Positions 33,354-45,292 of a stretch of DNA of 64,000 nt are shown here, piece by piece. Origin of the DNA: Cadophora sp. MPI-SDFR-AT-0126 (taxonomy: Eukaryota; Ascomycota; Leotiomycetes; Helotiales; Ploettnerulaceae); NCBI GenBank assembly GCA_020747065.1, contig JAGMVK010000006.1, forward strand, positions 2,294,001 through 2,358,000, written 5' to 3'. The position numbers and the translations under genes are program-made. The number at the start of each line of letters is the position of its first letter. Positions within the stretch are counted from its first letter, which is position 1. The notes beneath the pieces were generated by a model. That model saw only the letters and a program-made list of their open reading frames with translations, was not told the DNA's origin and made no database searches.

Positions 33354-33968
33354 ACGTCCATGCATCCCTTCGTCACACACACACAGACACATACACACAC
33401 ACACACACACACACCCCAAAACAAAAGTTTTCTTTTCCCATTCGTTCATTCAGTGGTGGAGATGTAATCATGTGCAAACAAGATAGAGATTCCCTTAGAC
33501 CAAGCATTTGGATTTCATGATTCGATAATCCTACGCAGTAGCCATCATAGAGATGTCGTTTGGCTGCAGTTCGGCCCATTTGAGGGTTTCGTTGCAGGAC
33601 TTTGAGTCGTGTTTTTTGACATTACATCAGAATGGCGTTCGCGTTTATAGATTGGGGTATTGCTTGGGAAAGAAGGAGAGAGAGAAAGAAAGAGATATGA
33701 TTGAACGTGTTTGTGTTTCATAGAGTGATACGAAATGTATCAAATTGAATCGAATCATAATCTGCGCAAGGGTGCCCTGCGATATTTGATTTATTTGCAT
33801 TGCGTGTGCCTGCATTTCTTATGTGTTTTGTGGCTGCGGATATTAGTGACATCCACCTCATATGAAGATGAAGTCGCAGTTCCCGCAATAAGTAAATATT
33901 GGTTGCGTTATCCTCTTGATCGACCACAGCTCTCGGATCATGCCACGTCAGTACTCTCCCTCCCTCCC
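33354..33968. other. Convergent intergenic region with CA repeat
   Basis: 615 bp after elongation factor 3. It has the (CA)n tract at 33374-33415 and a purine-rich stretch near 33670-33700. No gene seen. Confidence 0.55.
33374..33415. repeat. (CA)n microsatellite in 3' UTR of elongation factor 3
   Basis: About 42 bp of nearly pure CA repeats interrupted by AGA and ATA, starting some 20 bp after the stop codon. Confidence 0.9.
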
Positions 33969-34899
33969 TCAATTCTTTTTCAATGCCCACCAGGACACGA
34001 AAGCAACCAATACCACCCCCACAGCCGCCAAATTCCTCAACGAGTTCCTGATCCCCTTCTTCCCCATCTCCTCAAACACCAACCCCAGCGCCGCCGACTC
34101 ATTCGAGTGCGGAAACTCTACATCAGGAACCTCCTTCCCCAAAAACTCACACAACGGACCCCACCCGCTCCCCAACTCATACTCCAACAGCCTCTCCTTC
34201 GGCGCCACCGTCCTAACCTCCGCATAATACTCCCTATACACATCCCTCGCATTCCCTCTCGCCTCGTCCAACGTCCTCGCCCCAACCTGTGTCCGCATCC
34301 ACGTCATCCCCAGCTTCTGAATCCGGCCCGTAAACCACGGATCGGTGACACTCAGCACTTTCAAAATAGACGTGAATGCCCCGGTCACGAGACTGTCCCA
34401 GCTCTTATACCACTTCTCGATGTCGCGCTCTACGAGCACGATTTTGGCTTCTGGGTAGGCTTCGATGAGTTCTTGAGCAAACAGGGTACAGGGAGCATCA
34501 GTCACTGCTCCTACGTGTCCGAGGAGTTGGTCGAACTCTGCACGCCCAAAGGGCTTACCTACGCCATCGTATTTGGCCCGTAAGGCGTCAATCCACATGT
34601 CGCAGTCACGAACGTTGCCGTAGGCGCTGGAGAAGTGGTATGGATTTGGGTAGCCTAGGATGCGGAGAGCGTTTTGCATTGCTAGGATATGTGAGTAAAT
34701 TTTGTTTTCTGATATTGAGGAGATTGGAAGGATAGGATTGTGTCTTACACATTGTACCGGTTCGAGAGTAGCCTAGGGAGAGAACTTCTAGAGGGACGAC
34801 GCGGTGGCATTTTCGTCGGTCGATGTTCTGATCGTCTAGGAGCATGAGGGCGTAGTTTCCGATGCGGTCTGCATCTTCTTTCCGAGGTTGATGGTCCAT
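33969..34899 (-). CDS. Sulfotransferase-like P-loop protein, tail-anchored
   Basis: Two exons, 34899-34749 and 34681-33969, add up to 288 codons (287 residues). The fungal sulfotransferase-like family (Pfam Sulfotransfer_4) is recognised by the PAPS-type P-loop LGYSRTGTMSMQNALRILGY (split by the intron), then PYHFSSAYGNVRDCDMWIDAL, PCTLFAQELIEAYPEAKIVL and the Arg/Trp block VERDIEKWYKSWDS. The acceptor substrate is unknown; fungal members are often misnamed as epimerases. The last about 20 residues (AAVGVVLVAFVSWWALKKN) form one hydrophobic helix with a short basic end, so the protein is probably tail-anchored with its catalytic part in the cytosol. ATG at 34899 is the start used by most relatives; the frame extends further upstream. 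Confidence 0.82.
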
Positions 34900-35791
34900 G
34901 ATTAATTTAGAAGGATCGCAGCCACTATCAGAGTATGTCGAGATCCTGGTTCCAGTGCAAGGCCAGTGAAGAAAATCTTCCAACTGCTTCTCAACTGGAA
35001 CACCGATTGAAGTCGAGTGAACACAAACTTCTCTCCACCTTGACGGTGTTATGTAGCCTGAGACGTACCAGTATGTGTACTACCTTCGCAATATTGTCCA
35101 GATTCGGTACCAGTCATGATAAGGAGAAATTGGCTGTGTTGCTGTGCCTCTTTACCACTTCGCCGTTCAATCCGGTGAAGCTTGATCCCCGTCTCCCCTT
35201 CTCGCTTGTCGGGTCCTTTGCTTACTTGACGTCAACTGTTCCTGTTTTTACGTACATGTAGCAACATCTCCCATCTCATCTTTGCAATCAATCCCTAAGC
35301 AAGCAATGAGACTTAATGGACAGTAGACACAACGGGCTGTTCGGTAGTCGGCTCAGACATGTCAGCAGAAGGACTGTGGAGGGCACCCACCAAGTGAGAT
35401 TTTGGACGGCCAGTCTCATAGTGGATACCAGTAAGCCCTAGAGACTTGCACTTGTTTATATCAAGACACATCACTGGGACGTCAGCTACCCCGCAATGAT
35501 ACATGCAACTATCGAGTTGTTACCTGGCAGGTAAAAATCAGTTGGCGAGTAAACCAACCGAGATCAACGAAGAAGCTTGACTTGAAGAAGCAGTCAGATC
35601 TATGCAAGCAACAGCAACGACAGGGCGACAAGAGGGAGGCTAGACTAGGAGAAAGGCCGGCCCGATATCACCAGTCCAGGAGACGGACTTCCACTTTTCG
35701 ATAAGAGGCCAATTTCTCCCAAAGTATCTGATCTTCACCAAACAACAAACTTTCATTATTTCATCGTAAACATCAACCTTTCAAATACAAA
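34900..35791. other. Divergent intergenic region, no gene seen
   Basis: About 890 bp between the sulfotransferase-like and methyltransferase starts. Only short frames. Confidence 0.5.
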
Positions 35792-36847
35792 ATGGCCTCC
35801 ATGAAACCATCAATTCTCGACCATGGCAAGGCATCGGAGATGAGCTATGCGACGAAATTCGTAAATGATAAAGACGTCCCTTGGTGGAAGGAGAATATCG
35901 ATCATAAAGTGACTTCAGAGGTTCGTTCATTTCTCGCTCTTCGTCTCCTTCGTCTCGCGTATTTAAAACTGTTGGTACTGTAATCTGACAATGATCCAAG
36001 GCTCGAGAAATGCTCGAGGAATACAGCGGCATCCCCTCCGATGAAGTCGTGCAGCACGTTTACAAAATCGTAAGCGGCCACTCAACCATGTAACTAACAT
36101 GTAGAAATATCATACTTAATCATCTCCACCAGCGCGACAGAGCCTGGGCGGTCAGAACCTACCCCTGCACCGGCCTCGGCATCTGGATCACACCCATGAT
36201 CTCTCATCTGGACGGCTACGACAATGCTCTCACACGCATCAAAAATGGCTCATCTCTCCTCGACGTAGGCTGCTTCATCGGCCAAGACCTCCGCCGTCTC
36301 GTCTACGACGGCGCTCCATCCGGCAACCTCTACGGCAACGACATTGCCAGCCACTGGGACGTTGGCTTCGACATGTATCGCGATACCTCCAAGTTCCACG
36401 CCAAGTTCATCGAGTGCGATATCCTGGCCCCAAATCCTGAGCTAGCAGCTCTCCAGGGTACATTCGACGTGATATACATCTCTCAAGTCCTTCACCAGTG
36501 GGGGATGGGATACGCAACTCGCCGCTGTAAAACAGCTCATCAAGCTCAGCAAGCCGAAATCCAACGCTATGGTTTTTGGATTCCAGCTTGGGCAGGAGAA
36601 AGGTGGGGATAAGGTGGTTGAGACGTCGAAGAATAGGTCGACGATGTTTTTGCAGGGGGAGGAGACGTTTAAGGAGTTGTGGAGGAAGGCGGGAGAGGAG
36701 ACGGGTACGAAGTGGGTGGCGGAGGTGCAGGTTAAGACCTGGGAGGAGGCCGGGTTGGATCCTAAGGAGGGAGCGTATCTTGGACCTGAGATTAAGGTTT
36801 TGAGTTTTGTGGTGAGAAGGTTGGACGATGTCGAGTACTGGACCTGA
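35792..36847 (+). pseudogene. SAM-dependent methyltransferase with a frameshift
   Basis: Exons 35792-35920, 36001-36069 and 36133 onward. Intron 1 uses a weak GTTCGT donor. Relatives are small class I methyltransferases of fungal secondary metabolism or unknown role. The SAM site is LLDVGCFIGQDLRRLVYDG (about residue 102), with FDVIYISQVLHQWG further on. Right after HQWG the frame is lost: a run of five G at 36500-36504 is one base too long. Deleting one G would continue as WDTQLAAVKQLIKLSKPK and then VFGFQLGQEKGGDKV ... LSFVVRRLDDVEYWT to the TGA at 36847. So this is either a recent frameshift or a homopolymer error in the sequence. The N-terminus MASMKPSILDHGKASEM is intact. Confidence 0.75.
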
Positions 36848-37138
36848 GGTGGTCGAATTGCATGTAGCTAGAACTGTCAACTGTCAGGTGTAGAACTTGG
36901 CTTTGATCTAAATCTGGAGGTCATAAACAGGAATTGTTGGAGTTTGGCAATCGAAAACATGAATGCCCCATTTTCGAGAACAAGTTCGGCAGTCAATTTC
37001 GGTACATTCACAGCTACCGAACATGTGAGTGTCGTTTGTTTACTTCCACCATCCGCGCCCAAATTCAACATTATCATCGCACACTTCACTTGACGCATCA
37101 CCACAATACTACACCAAATCGCATCACATCGAATTAAA
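36848..37138. other. Intergenic
   Basis: About 290 bp; no gene seen. Presumed promoter of the next gene. Confidence 0.4.
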
Positions 37139-37830
37139 ATGCCAGCAAAGTGTACTGATTCGCATGGGTTTACCAAGGAAAAAAGAGCGAGGTTACGAGC
37201 CAAAAAGGGCAAACCAACTACCTCCGACATCATCCAGCCCTCCTCACCGTCTCCTTCTTCAGCTGGCACGCGTTCGCCCTCACCTCCGTCCCCATCCACC
37301 ATCAAAACTCGTCGGCTTTCCTCTGGTGTGCAGTTTGGTGCTTCATCTGTTGTGCAATTCGAGGGGTTTCGTCCTTGGGGTAAGTTTATTTTTATTTCTC
37401 CGTTTATCAAATTCCCAGACCATCTTTCATGTAGGATGTGGTGTGTCGGAGAGGTCTTACCTTTCATCACCCAATTTCAGGACATTAAGCAAGTTCCGTC
37501 CCCTGAGTCCAACGTGCTAGTCACAACTGGGAAACTGGCAACTGACATCACTCAGCACCATTGAACCGTAACGCGGTCGTCTCCTCACTCACCAACCCCA
37601 ACTCTGCATCTACTGTCCATCGAATTCTCCCCGGTTTCATGCGCGCTCCCTCTCCCGTCCCAGCTGGCACTTGCCTAGCCACCTCGTCTACCATGACAGT
37701 CGCTGACACAGCTGAAGAAGCGAAAGAACAAAGAGAAGGAGAAGATGGCCAGCTGATGAAGAGGAAGAGAAGAAACCGGAGCCATGAATTCTGGTCGAAG
37801 AGGAAGGCGGAGGCTAAGTTAGAAGGCTAG
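37139..37830 (+). CDS. Small basic Ser/Pro-rich hypothetical protein
   Basis: Start MPAKCTDSHGFTKEKRARLR at 37139. The best model joins 37139-37379 (GTAAGT donor) to 37556-37830 (CTCAG acceptor), which keeps frame and gives 171 residues. Other splice choices inside the 176-nt gap, including an extra short exon, are possible. The protein is rich in Ser, Pro, Lys and Arg, has ILPGFMRAPSPVPAGTC in the middle and ends in a very basic segment (MKRKRRNRSHEFWSKRK), so nuclear localisation is plausible. No family is recognised. The downstream neighbour on the opposite strand is the HET gene. Confidence 0.5.
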
Positions 37831-38067
37831 AGAGGAGAAGTATTGAATATGAGTATGTCTTTATAGAGTATTGGAGCCAAACACGAATGAAAGAAACCTC
37901 GGCTGCTGATTGGCCGAACCAGCTCCTCAAAATCTAAATATCTTATGCATGACCTAAAAACTCAGAAATGTGCTACTTGAATGTCAGCTTGCGGTCTCTC
38001 GAAATGGGGATCCATCACAACACTTACTCTGGCAGAGATAACCAAACAGATCATCAGACAAAAGACC

Positions 38068-40200
38068 TTAGTCTAGTAAGAGATACGCTTTTGCAATATC
38101 GATGTACAGATTCAACGATTCGCTCTCCGAGATTGTCGCAAAATCGGCTTTCTGGAACGGCAGCGACTGGCCACAATCTTCCCTCAAAGCTCTCGCCTTT
38201 TCAAGAGTCTCTGCAAGTACCGCGGTTCCAATTATACAACAGTAGGATTGCTCTTTTCTAACAACAATAACTTGTGTGATCCCTTGAATCTGGTATAAGT
38301 AGTCTCCTTCACGAGCGCCGGCTGGCAAGATACCAATGGATCCCTGTGATGAAATCTCAATTCTGTCGCCCCAAGGCGAGTATTGTGAGGTCAATTCCGC
38401 GTTTTTCATCAAGAACAGTCTCGGAGCATTGTTTGTCAAGACATCTTCGTCCATGCTGCGCGTAAACATATCCAGCTTGGTGGGCAGCGTGTGCTCCACC
38501 GGATCTAAGACTTCATATGGTGAGTCCATTGGCTCGCCCACCCGTTGCTTCTTGCCTTTCTTTGAGCTTTTGGTCTTGCGGGATGATCTTGGGGATTCTT
38601 CCGTCCAGGCAAATAACAAACGGTAAGGCTCGACCATATCAAGCATTCCCTGCTCTAGCACTTCTAGTTTTTCTAGAAAGAGATCGCTTTCCTCACGTAC
38701 TTGAGGCCTACGGGTTATCTCAATGTGTTGATTGATGTTCGATTTCCATTGAATCGTGGTCCTTGGAAATGCTATGATTTCCTCGCAGGTCGGGCCAATG
38801 TAGGCAACACGGCCAGCCACTTGGGATGCAACGACGATGTGTCCGGGTAGCTTACACAGGGCGTCAGCAGATAGTATCGGTTGGTCACCAAGGCCCGGAT
38901 GAGATTCCAAGACTGCTGCTGAGTAAGAGATTGAGTCTTGGACCACATCCTTCCTCGGTATTGTGTTGCTTCCTAGCTTTTCTTTGATCAGGGCCGCGAA
39001 GCTCAAAATGTCGCTCTGAGGAGCTGCAGACTTTGCACTTTTGAATAACATGGTGTCTTTCCAGACTTCGTAATGCGTTTTTGAATAGTCAATGGGAAAA
39101 TTCTGTGCATCAGTTGAGAGGCCAACGAATCCGTAAATGTGATCTCGAGGTTCTTTGCAACAATTTGATGCATGACTCTCAATCAAATGTTGAAGACTGT
39201 GGCCATCGGAATACCTGTAACAAAGTCAATGAGTTATTCTGTATATTGTAAGATGTATACTGATATGCCATTTCAGAGATAAGAATGCAAAAATAGGTAG
39301 GATGGCATACTTTTCATCAAGCTGCCTCTGAAGACGCAAAGGAATGGACTCCTTAAGTCCACCAACCAACTTCAACCGTCTTGTGAATGCCGAGAAGCTG
39401 AAAGAATAAATCCCATACATCATTTCCAGTTTTCTGGCAAAGCCAATTTCTTGAATGATCCAAACTCGTTCCCAGTACGGATTTGAAGTCAAGTGCCTCA
39501 TCAGAACAACGTCCTCTTCGGGAAGAAGTAGATGCCTGCTCAGTTTCTTGCTCGGTCTAATTGTCTCGTTCCATGGATATGCCTCAAGAACAGAGATGTC
39601 CAGCTCTGGACTTATCTCCCCAAGCCAAATCACACACTTCTTAGCTCTCTCGTAGATGTAAGGCATGAGCTGGATCTGTAAACTCTTCTCCTTGTCATCC
39701 TTTTGATTGATGCAAATTGCATCTATCCAGAGATTTCTATCGCCCTCGTTTCGAAGTCGAGCTAGAGCACATCCAAGATTATGACCAACAGCAAACGGAC
39801 ATCCATTGACCTGGACAGCGCCATTGTAGGCGACTGTTTCATCTCCCCACATGTAAGAGAGAGCTTCGTACGCTGGGACTTCTCTCTAATTAACACGCCA
39901 GTCAGCAATCTCGTATTTGGGAATGGGCCGGAGTGCACTTGGGGTACATGATCAATACAGCAAGGATTCGGGTGTTGTTTGACGTACAAACTTTTTGTGA
40001 ACCAGAGAACATCGAATTAAGTCATCTTCCTTGTCTGTGGTTCTAGGGTGAAGGATCAGAATCCTGAACTCCTCGGTGGACGTGTCCAAGGCTGTATATC
40101 GGAACGATATTTCCAGTGAGGCTATAGGTGCAATATCGTCCTGAGGGATGGAAAGCGACCGTGAGGGAAGCGAGAAACGAGGGCGGGACTCGTTTGCCAT
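38068..40200 (-). CDS. HET-domain (heterokaryon incompatibility) protein
   Basis: Three exons (40200-39988, 39885-39311, 39214-38068) add up to 645 codons (644 residues). The HET domain spans about residues 35-215, with its diagnostic blocks YEALSYMWGD, NLGCALARLRN, LWIDAICINQKDD, IWLGE and PYWERVWIIQEI. After it comes EPRDHIYGFVGLSTDA, the usual connector, and a long C-terminal part with ILPAGAREGDYLYQIQG that is typical of the family. HET domains act as cell-death effectors in non-self recognition when fungal hyphae fuse. The next gene on the same strand, about 870 bp upstream, is a NACHT STAND protein, which makes a functional pairing plausible. Confidence 0.92.
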
Positions 40201-41067
40201 TGCAATTGAGCTGTTCCAAGAATTTGTATTACATACAAGGTTGAAACGAGTAGGCTTTTACAATCCGTTGAAGAGTAAGGCTGGCGGCTAGGTCGCGCCT
40301 GCAGGTTGCCTAAGAAAGTGATGCACGCAGGCACATCTAACCAATGAAAAATCGAATCACATTTAACGAGTTTTCGCATCAAACCACGCCCTTTACTAAA
40401 TTCCGCTTCGATCGTGAAATCATCTCCATCTTTAAACATTGTTCAGCGCAGATAAAACAACCACTCTCACGGAGACACTTCCTACAATCAAAACAAGACA
40501 AATTTCAGATTACAATGACCTTCGGTTCCAATATCTATATTGTAGTCTTTCTATCCTCTCAGGACTCTTCTCTGAGCCACAGTTAGTCAGTACTCCACCT
40601 ATTCCTTCTGATGTCTGAGAGGAAAGCCGCATGAGTAACAAATGTCCTTACTTCCGACAATGTGGGCATTGTTCACCGTCCTCATGACGAAAACAAGAGG
40701 TTCAACTAGGATGATTTCGATGGCGTCCTCCGAGTCACAACCTCGGAATGACACTGTCTCTTAGGGGCAGGAGGTATTCTCTCCTCGATAATAGCGATTC
40801 GATCACGTTCCCTTGAAAGCATTCTCACGAATCTTGAAGATGAAATAACCTCTGGATTCAGATGCATTTTCCAGTTTAGGTAACTTTAGATCACAGATTG
40901 GTAGTGCACACATTCGAAAAACAGCGTCATGCCATGGTTCCCAAATCCCCTGACTTTCCCTCGTCAAGTATGGCCCACTCAACGTATATCCTGTCATGGC
41001 GTTAAGCATGCACCTGGTATCTCAAAGCTGTCTAAACAAGTAGTAAACGGTATCAACATGCCCTCGC
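40201..41067. other. Spacer between NACHT gene and HET gene
   Basis: 867 bp. No gene is firmly supported. A 68-codon minus-strand frame at 40803-41009 could be a decayed extension of the NACHT gene, but there is no proof. Confidence 0.4.
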
Positions 41068-43913
41068 TCACTCCCAACCAATCCACTTCCACAGAGAGAA
41101 TTTGTTCTTCTCCTCCACAACTTTCATAATTTCCGCAACCTCCGAGGGTGTGAAATTCGCTTCCAATATGTCTTTGAACGGGACCGGCAACTTGATTGTA
41201 CGTCGTCGACCCCACCTCCCTCGCGTCTCGTGTGTTTTGTAGTTGGTATCAGAAGCAACTTCGACATTGAGATCGGCTCCGTACTGAATGAACAGTTTCA
41301 TGATTTCTACAACGACACGACTCGGAATTTGCTGGTAATTGATCAACTTTCTTTCATGGTAGTCCTTCAGAAAACGTTCCCAAGTCGACCGATGGCTTTC
41401 GGGATCCCTTTTATTAGGAGGTACACCGTTGCTGAGAAGGAGTGTAATCATCTCAATGTCGAGGAATTCGATGGTAAACAGATCTCTATACCCAAAGCCT
41501 AGAGATGGGAAAGCGATAGCATGGTCGAGCAAAGTCCAATTACCACTCATAGAAACCAGTTGTGGATGAAGAGATAGCTTCTCTCTAACAAAGGAATGTA
41601 GGTTCTGCTCAACTGCTAGGGCCACGATAGGCTCATTGTCCTTGTATCGATATAAAGGAATCAAAGAAATCATGCCCTCTCCAGGACCACTCAGGAATGT
41701 GCGTAAGACTTTGTGAAGCTCGTCAATCTGCGCCACGTCACAAATCTCTCGGCTTGCCTCTGTCAAACGCGTGTAGTAGAAGAATCTGTATATCAGATTG
41801 AGGAAGACTTCAGTAAATGATGTTTGAGCGGAATATGGCTGTTGGATATGGCAAAATGTCTTGATTGCCGCCAGATGGATCTTGCAGAGGGATATTCTCG
41901 CATCAAAGTGACTTCCCGTTCGGCTTCCTAGCCAATCATGCATGTCCTTTGTCGCAAGAAAGTCTCGAACCGAGCGATGAAGGAAGTCAACTTCAGTCGA
42001 AAGAGGAGGCTTGTCATCATCCCGTGATGGAGTGTGGATTTCTAGAAGATCCTTACATCTGGCGTTGACGTACTTCTGCATCCTGATTTCAGTGGTGTTG
42101 ACCTGTTTAGCGCTTTCGAAGGGCGGTTTCTCATTGAGCGCATAATCGGGATCCTTCTTCTCAATTTCTAAGAACCAAAGGTACACAGCAGGCAGAGCTG
42201 CTGCCGAATATACCATGACTTGGAATATGCGGGCAGTCTGTTCCCGGTAGACAGGCTCAATTGTGCTCAGAATCCTCGCGAAATACTCTTCCAGTCCAGC
42301 CGGAAGATTATCAAGTCTCTGCTTCAAGAAATCTATGTCGTTGTCATCTGTTAGGCCTCGTAGAAGGTCACGAACGACCAGGAATACCCAAAGAAAAACT
42401 CCTTCTGCTTTATCAACGATATCTTTCTCCAGTTGAAGGTACTCAGGGTCTTCGGACTTCAGCTTTTTGAAACGATCATCCGCGCCCAGTTGATCTTTCA
42501 CAAAACGCGTGATGTCGTCTCTTGTGAAGTCATGTAGACGAAGTTTCTGCTCTAAATTTCCCCCAAATGCATCTTCGAAGACGTTCCAGGGCCGGCTGGA
42601 AACGCACATCTTGATTCTAGGAGAGTTATTCAATCTCTGAAGCACATGAACGAGATCAACATGCTCGCCGTCATATTCATCCAGGCCGTCGATGAGAAGA
42701 AAGATCTTCGGCGCTCCTGGTGCCTCGACGAGTCTGACAAAACAATCTGAAAGCTCCTCCATGGTCCATGGGTCCGGGTCGTCCTGGTATCGATCTGGTA
42801 ATTTCCATCTGTCTAGACAGCATGGCTGTATAAGATCTGGGTATTCTCGTAAGATTTGGAAGAGAATAGACTGTAACAACCCTTCCTGCGACTTTTGCAT
42901 CGTATTGCCGGAGCTCCAGAAGAAGTGGCTGGCAATAACAATCTTCTCCCCTTCTGACCATGACTCTAGCAGTGAAGTCGTGACTCGCTGTTTGATCAAA
43001 AACTTCATGAGTGTTGACTTCCCTGAGCCAGCTTTTCCAGAAATCCAATAAATTCCATTCTTGGACTTTGACCTCATCCATTCTCTGAATCTTGTTTGAG
43101 GCTTGCAATGATCGTCAGGATCGTTGAAAATCCATTTAAATGTCTTCGGATGTGCTTCCTTCACATTGACTTGTCGAGTTTTGATCGTCTTGAAGTGCAA
43201 GCTTCTCAAAATCTTCTGAGCTGTTGCCACATGCTTCCCCTCTTCCGCCAACGAGAGACACTTGGCTGAAATAGCATCCAGACCTTCTGCTTTGGCGTGA
43301 GACTTCTTTTGGTTTTCCAGGATTGCCAGTAGTTGAGAGTGTAATATCTCAAGTCTCTCGGTTGAAGTTGAATGGTAACGTTTAGTCTCATCACTCAGAT
43401 CTTTGAGAAGGATAGAGACTCCAGATTGCTTCTTACTATAAGATATCAGCGCTGAAGACAACATTAGCGCGAATGATTTGACCTCAGAATTGCGGTGAGA
43501 CGAAGATTCAACTCATCCCGAATCTTCCCCAAGCGTTTCTCGATGTCTTGTATCTTTCCCTTCTTCCTCATGCTTCGCAAAGATTTCCGTACAGTCTCCA
43601 ATCCACTCTTTGGCTTCTGGCCTTTCAAGGTCGTCAAAACCGCCAACATCTCTTCGGCCAGTTCTTTGCACGACCCGGCCAGCTGCTTGATAGCAATCTC
43701 ATCCTGGGACAGCTGTTGAGCTGGAGCCGGACGATCAGCTCCGAGCTCTTCGGTCAAGTTGGCAAGATCCTGTGTTATTTTTTCTACCTCGTCATTATCG
43801 GCGAGGCTGCCTTGCTCGTACAGCTCGTGCCCAGCCGATACCAACTTTACGCTGAAGTCGACGAATTGTACGACTGCACTTGCAAGACTGATAGAGGTCA
43901 ACGGATCAAGCAT
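41068..43913 (-). CDS. NACHT-domain STAND (NLR-like) protein
   Basis: Two exons, 43913-43483 and 43435-41068, around a 47-nt intron, add up to 933 codons (932 residues). The N-terminus (MLDPLTSISLASAVVQFVDF ...) matches the fungal N-terminal STAND/HeLo-like domain, a putative membrane-active death domain. The NACHT ATPase follows: Walker A GKAGSGKST about 277-285, Walker B FLLIDGLDEYDG about 389, sensor-like CVSSRPWNVF, and winged-helix-like segments up to DFLHRSVRDFLATKDM. The C-terminal third shows only two weak ankyrin-like units (MITLLLSNGVPPNKRD and IMKLFIQYGADLN) rather than a long repeat array. Such proteins sense non-self and trigger cell death in fungal allorecognition. It lies next to a HET gene on the same strand. 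Confidence 0.9.
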
Positions 43914-44488
43914 TTTAGCTCGAGGATGTTGATATCGCCTTGCCTAGAGAGCAGTTCGAAAAGAATGTCCAGCCTTGCCCGAGACCTGAATATGCTGTTC
44001 AGCCTGCTTACATAACAATGCAATGCCACATACAAAAGTGACCTAAAGTACAAGGTGGGGCGGATCAAGAAGGCTGGGGGCTGAGCGGGACATGGGTGCT
44101 GGCTATGCCTCTCAGTAATCAACCAGCAAGGTAGCTGTGAGTTTTCCATTATGATATATGATTAAGGTATTAAATGGATATCAGATCTGTAACTATGTCA
44201 ATGAAATATACATTCGCCAGCTACGTCGAAGCCAGAACCGATGGGGACCGCCGGGCATGTCAATATTATTATGATGTTGTGCATACATTCGAACTTGCCT
44301 CGACGCGGATCAAACGATCGTGACGGATAGTCTGAGCAGAGATCATTCCATTCCTTCTAACCCGCAGAAGCAGTATCTATCTCAAGTCAGCAACCTCACC
44401 TGTCTATCCGCAATTTCAAGTCATCACATCATCTCGCATAAGCGTCGTCTCCCTCCCTTTCCCATTCCGATATGGTATCCTTTCCAGT
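43914..44488. other. Intergenic, promoter side of NACHT gene
   Basis: 575 bp, no gene seen. Confidence 0.5.
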
Positions 44489-45292
44489 CTAAAGCTTCGC
44501 CAGGACAGCTTCAGCGCTGCTGACCGAGACCTCGCGTCCAGGCTCCTTCTCCGCATACACAATCTTGCCGCTATCAATGATCAGCGCATATCTCGCAGTT
44601 CGCTCGCCTATAGTCCAGCCCAGCTTCTTCGAGAATGCGGCGTCGACGTCGGAGAGGAAGAGCTGTTTGCACAAATCAAGGTTAGCCTATGCTCCCCTCA
44701 CTTTTAATCTCCAAACCCGATTTCTGCCCCTCCCGTCACCGACACCTCTCCAGGATCTGCCAACTAGGATATGATGTGGGGAAACGTACAATATCATCAT
44801 TCTTGATTCCATTCGCCTTTCCCCATGCGCTCATCACCCACGCATCGTTGAATGCAATGGTAGCCACGATATCAACGCCCTTTCCCTTCAATGCAGCGAG
44901 ATTCTCAATGTAGCCGGGGAGATGCTTCGCTGAGCAGCCGGGTGTGAAGGCGCCAGGGACGGAGAAGACGACGACTTTCTTGTTGGCCCATTCTGATTGC
45001 AAGAATTATTAGCTGGCTACTGGTACTGGAGTTGGATTTGGCTTTTGGAATGGAATGGCGGGGTGAGGTGCGGGGTAATTAATTTCTGGTGGAAGGCAAA
45101 TGGCTTGCAGAGTGGGAGGCGGATGTAGAGATGGGAAGACTTGGAGGAAGAGAATGAATGGATACCTTTGCTAGCATCGTATGTGATGGGAATACCGCAA
45201 GCTGTGATATCGCCGTTCTCTGGTGTGTATGGGACGTAACTGAAGGTTGTGCCTGCAGGGATAGAATCGCCGAGCTTGAGTTCTGCTGCCAT
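44489..45292 (-). CDS. Peroxiredoxin, PMP20/Asp f3 type
   Basis: Three exons (45292-45166, 44992-44790, 44662-44489) add up to 168 codons (167 residues), the normal size for this family. It reduces peroxides with thiol donors. The peroxidatic Cys62 is in [17 protein letters not shown]; Cys32 in ITACGIP corresponds to the second Cys of the Aspergillus Asp f3 relative. Other conserved parts are [31 protein letters not shown] and [14 protein letters not shown]. The protein ends in AKL, a peroxisomal PTS1-type signal, so a peroxisomal pool is likely. Start ATG at 45292 gives the family N-terminus. Confidence 0.93.

Noticed and set aside
33374..33415. CA tract considered as a regulatory or telomere-like element
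   Set aside because: It is a simple microsatellite just after a stop codon; telomere repeats would be TTAGGG.
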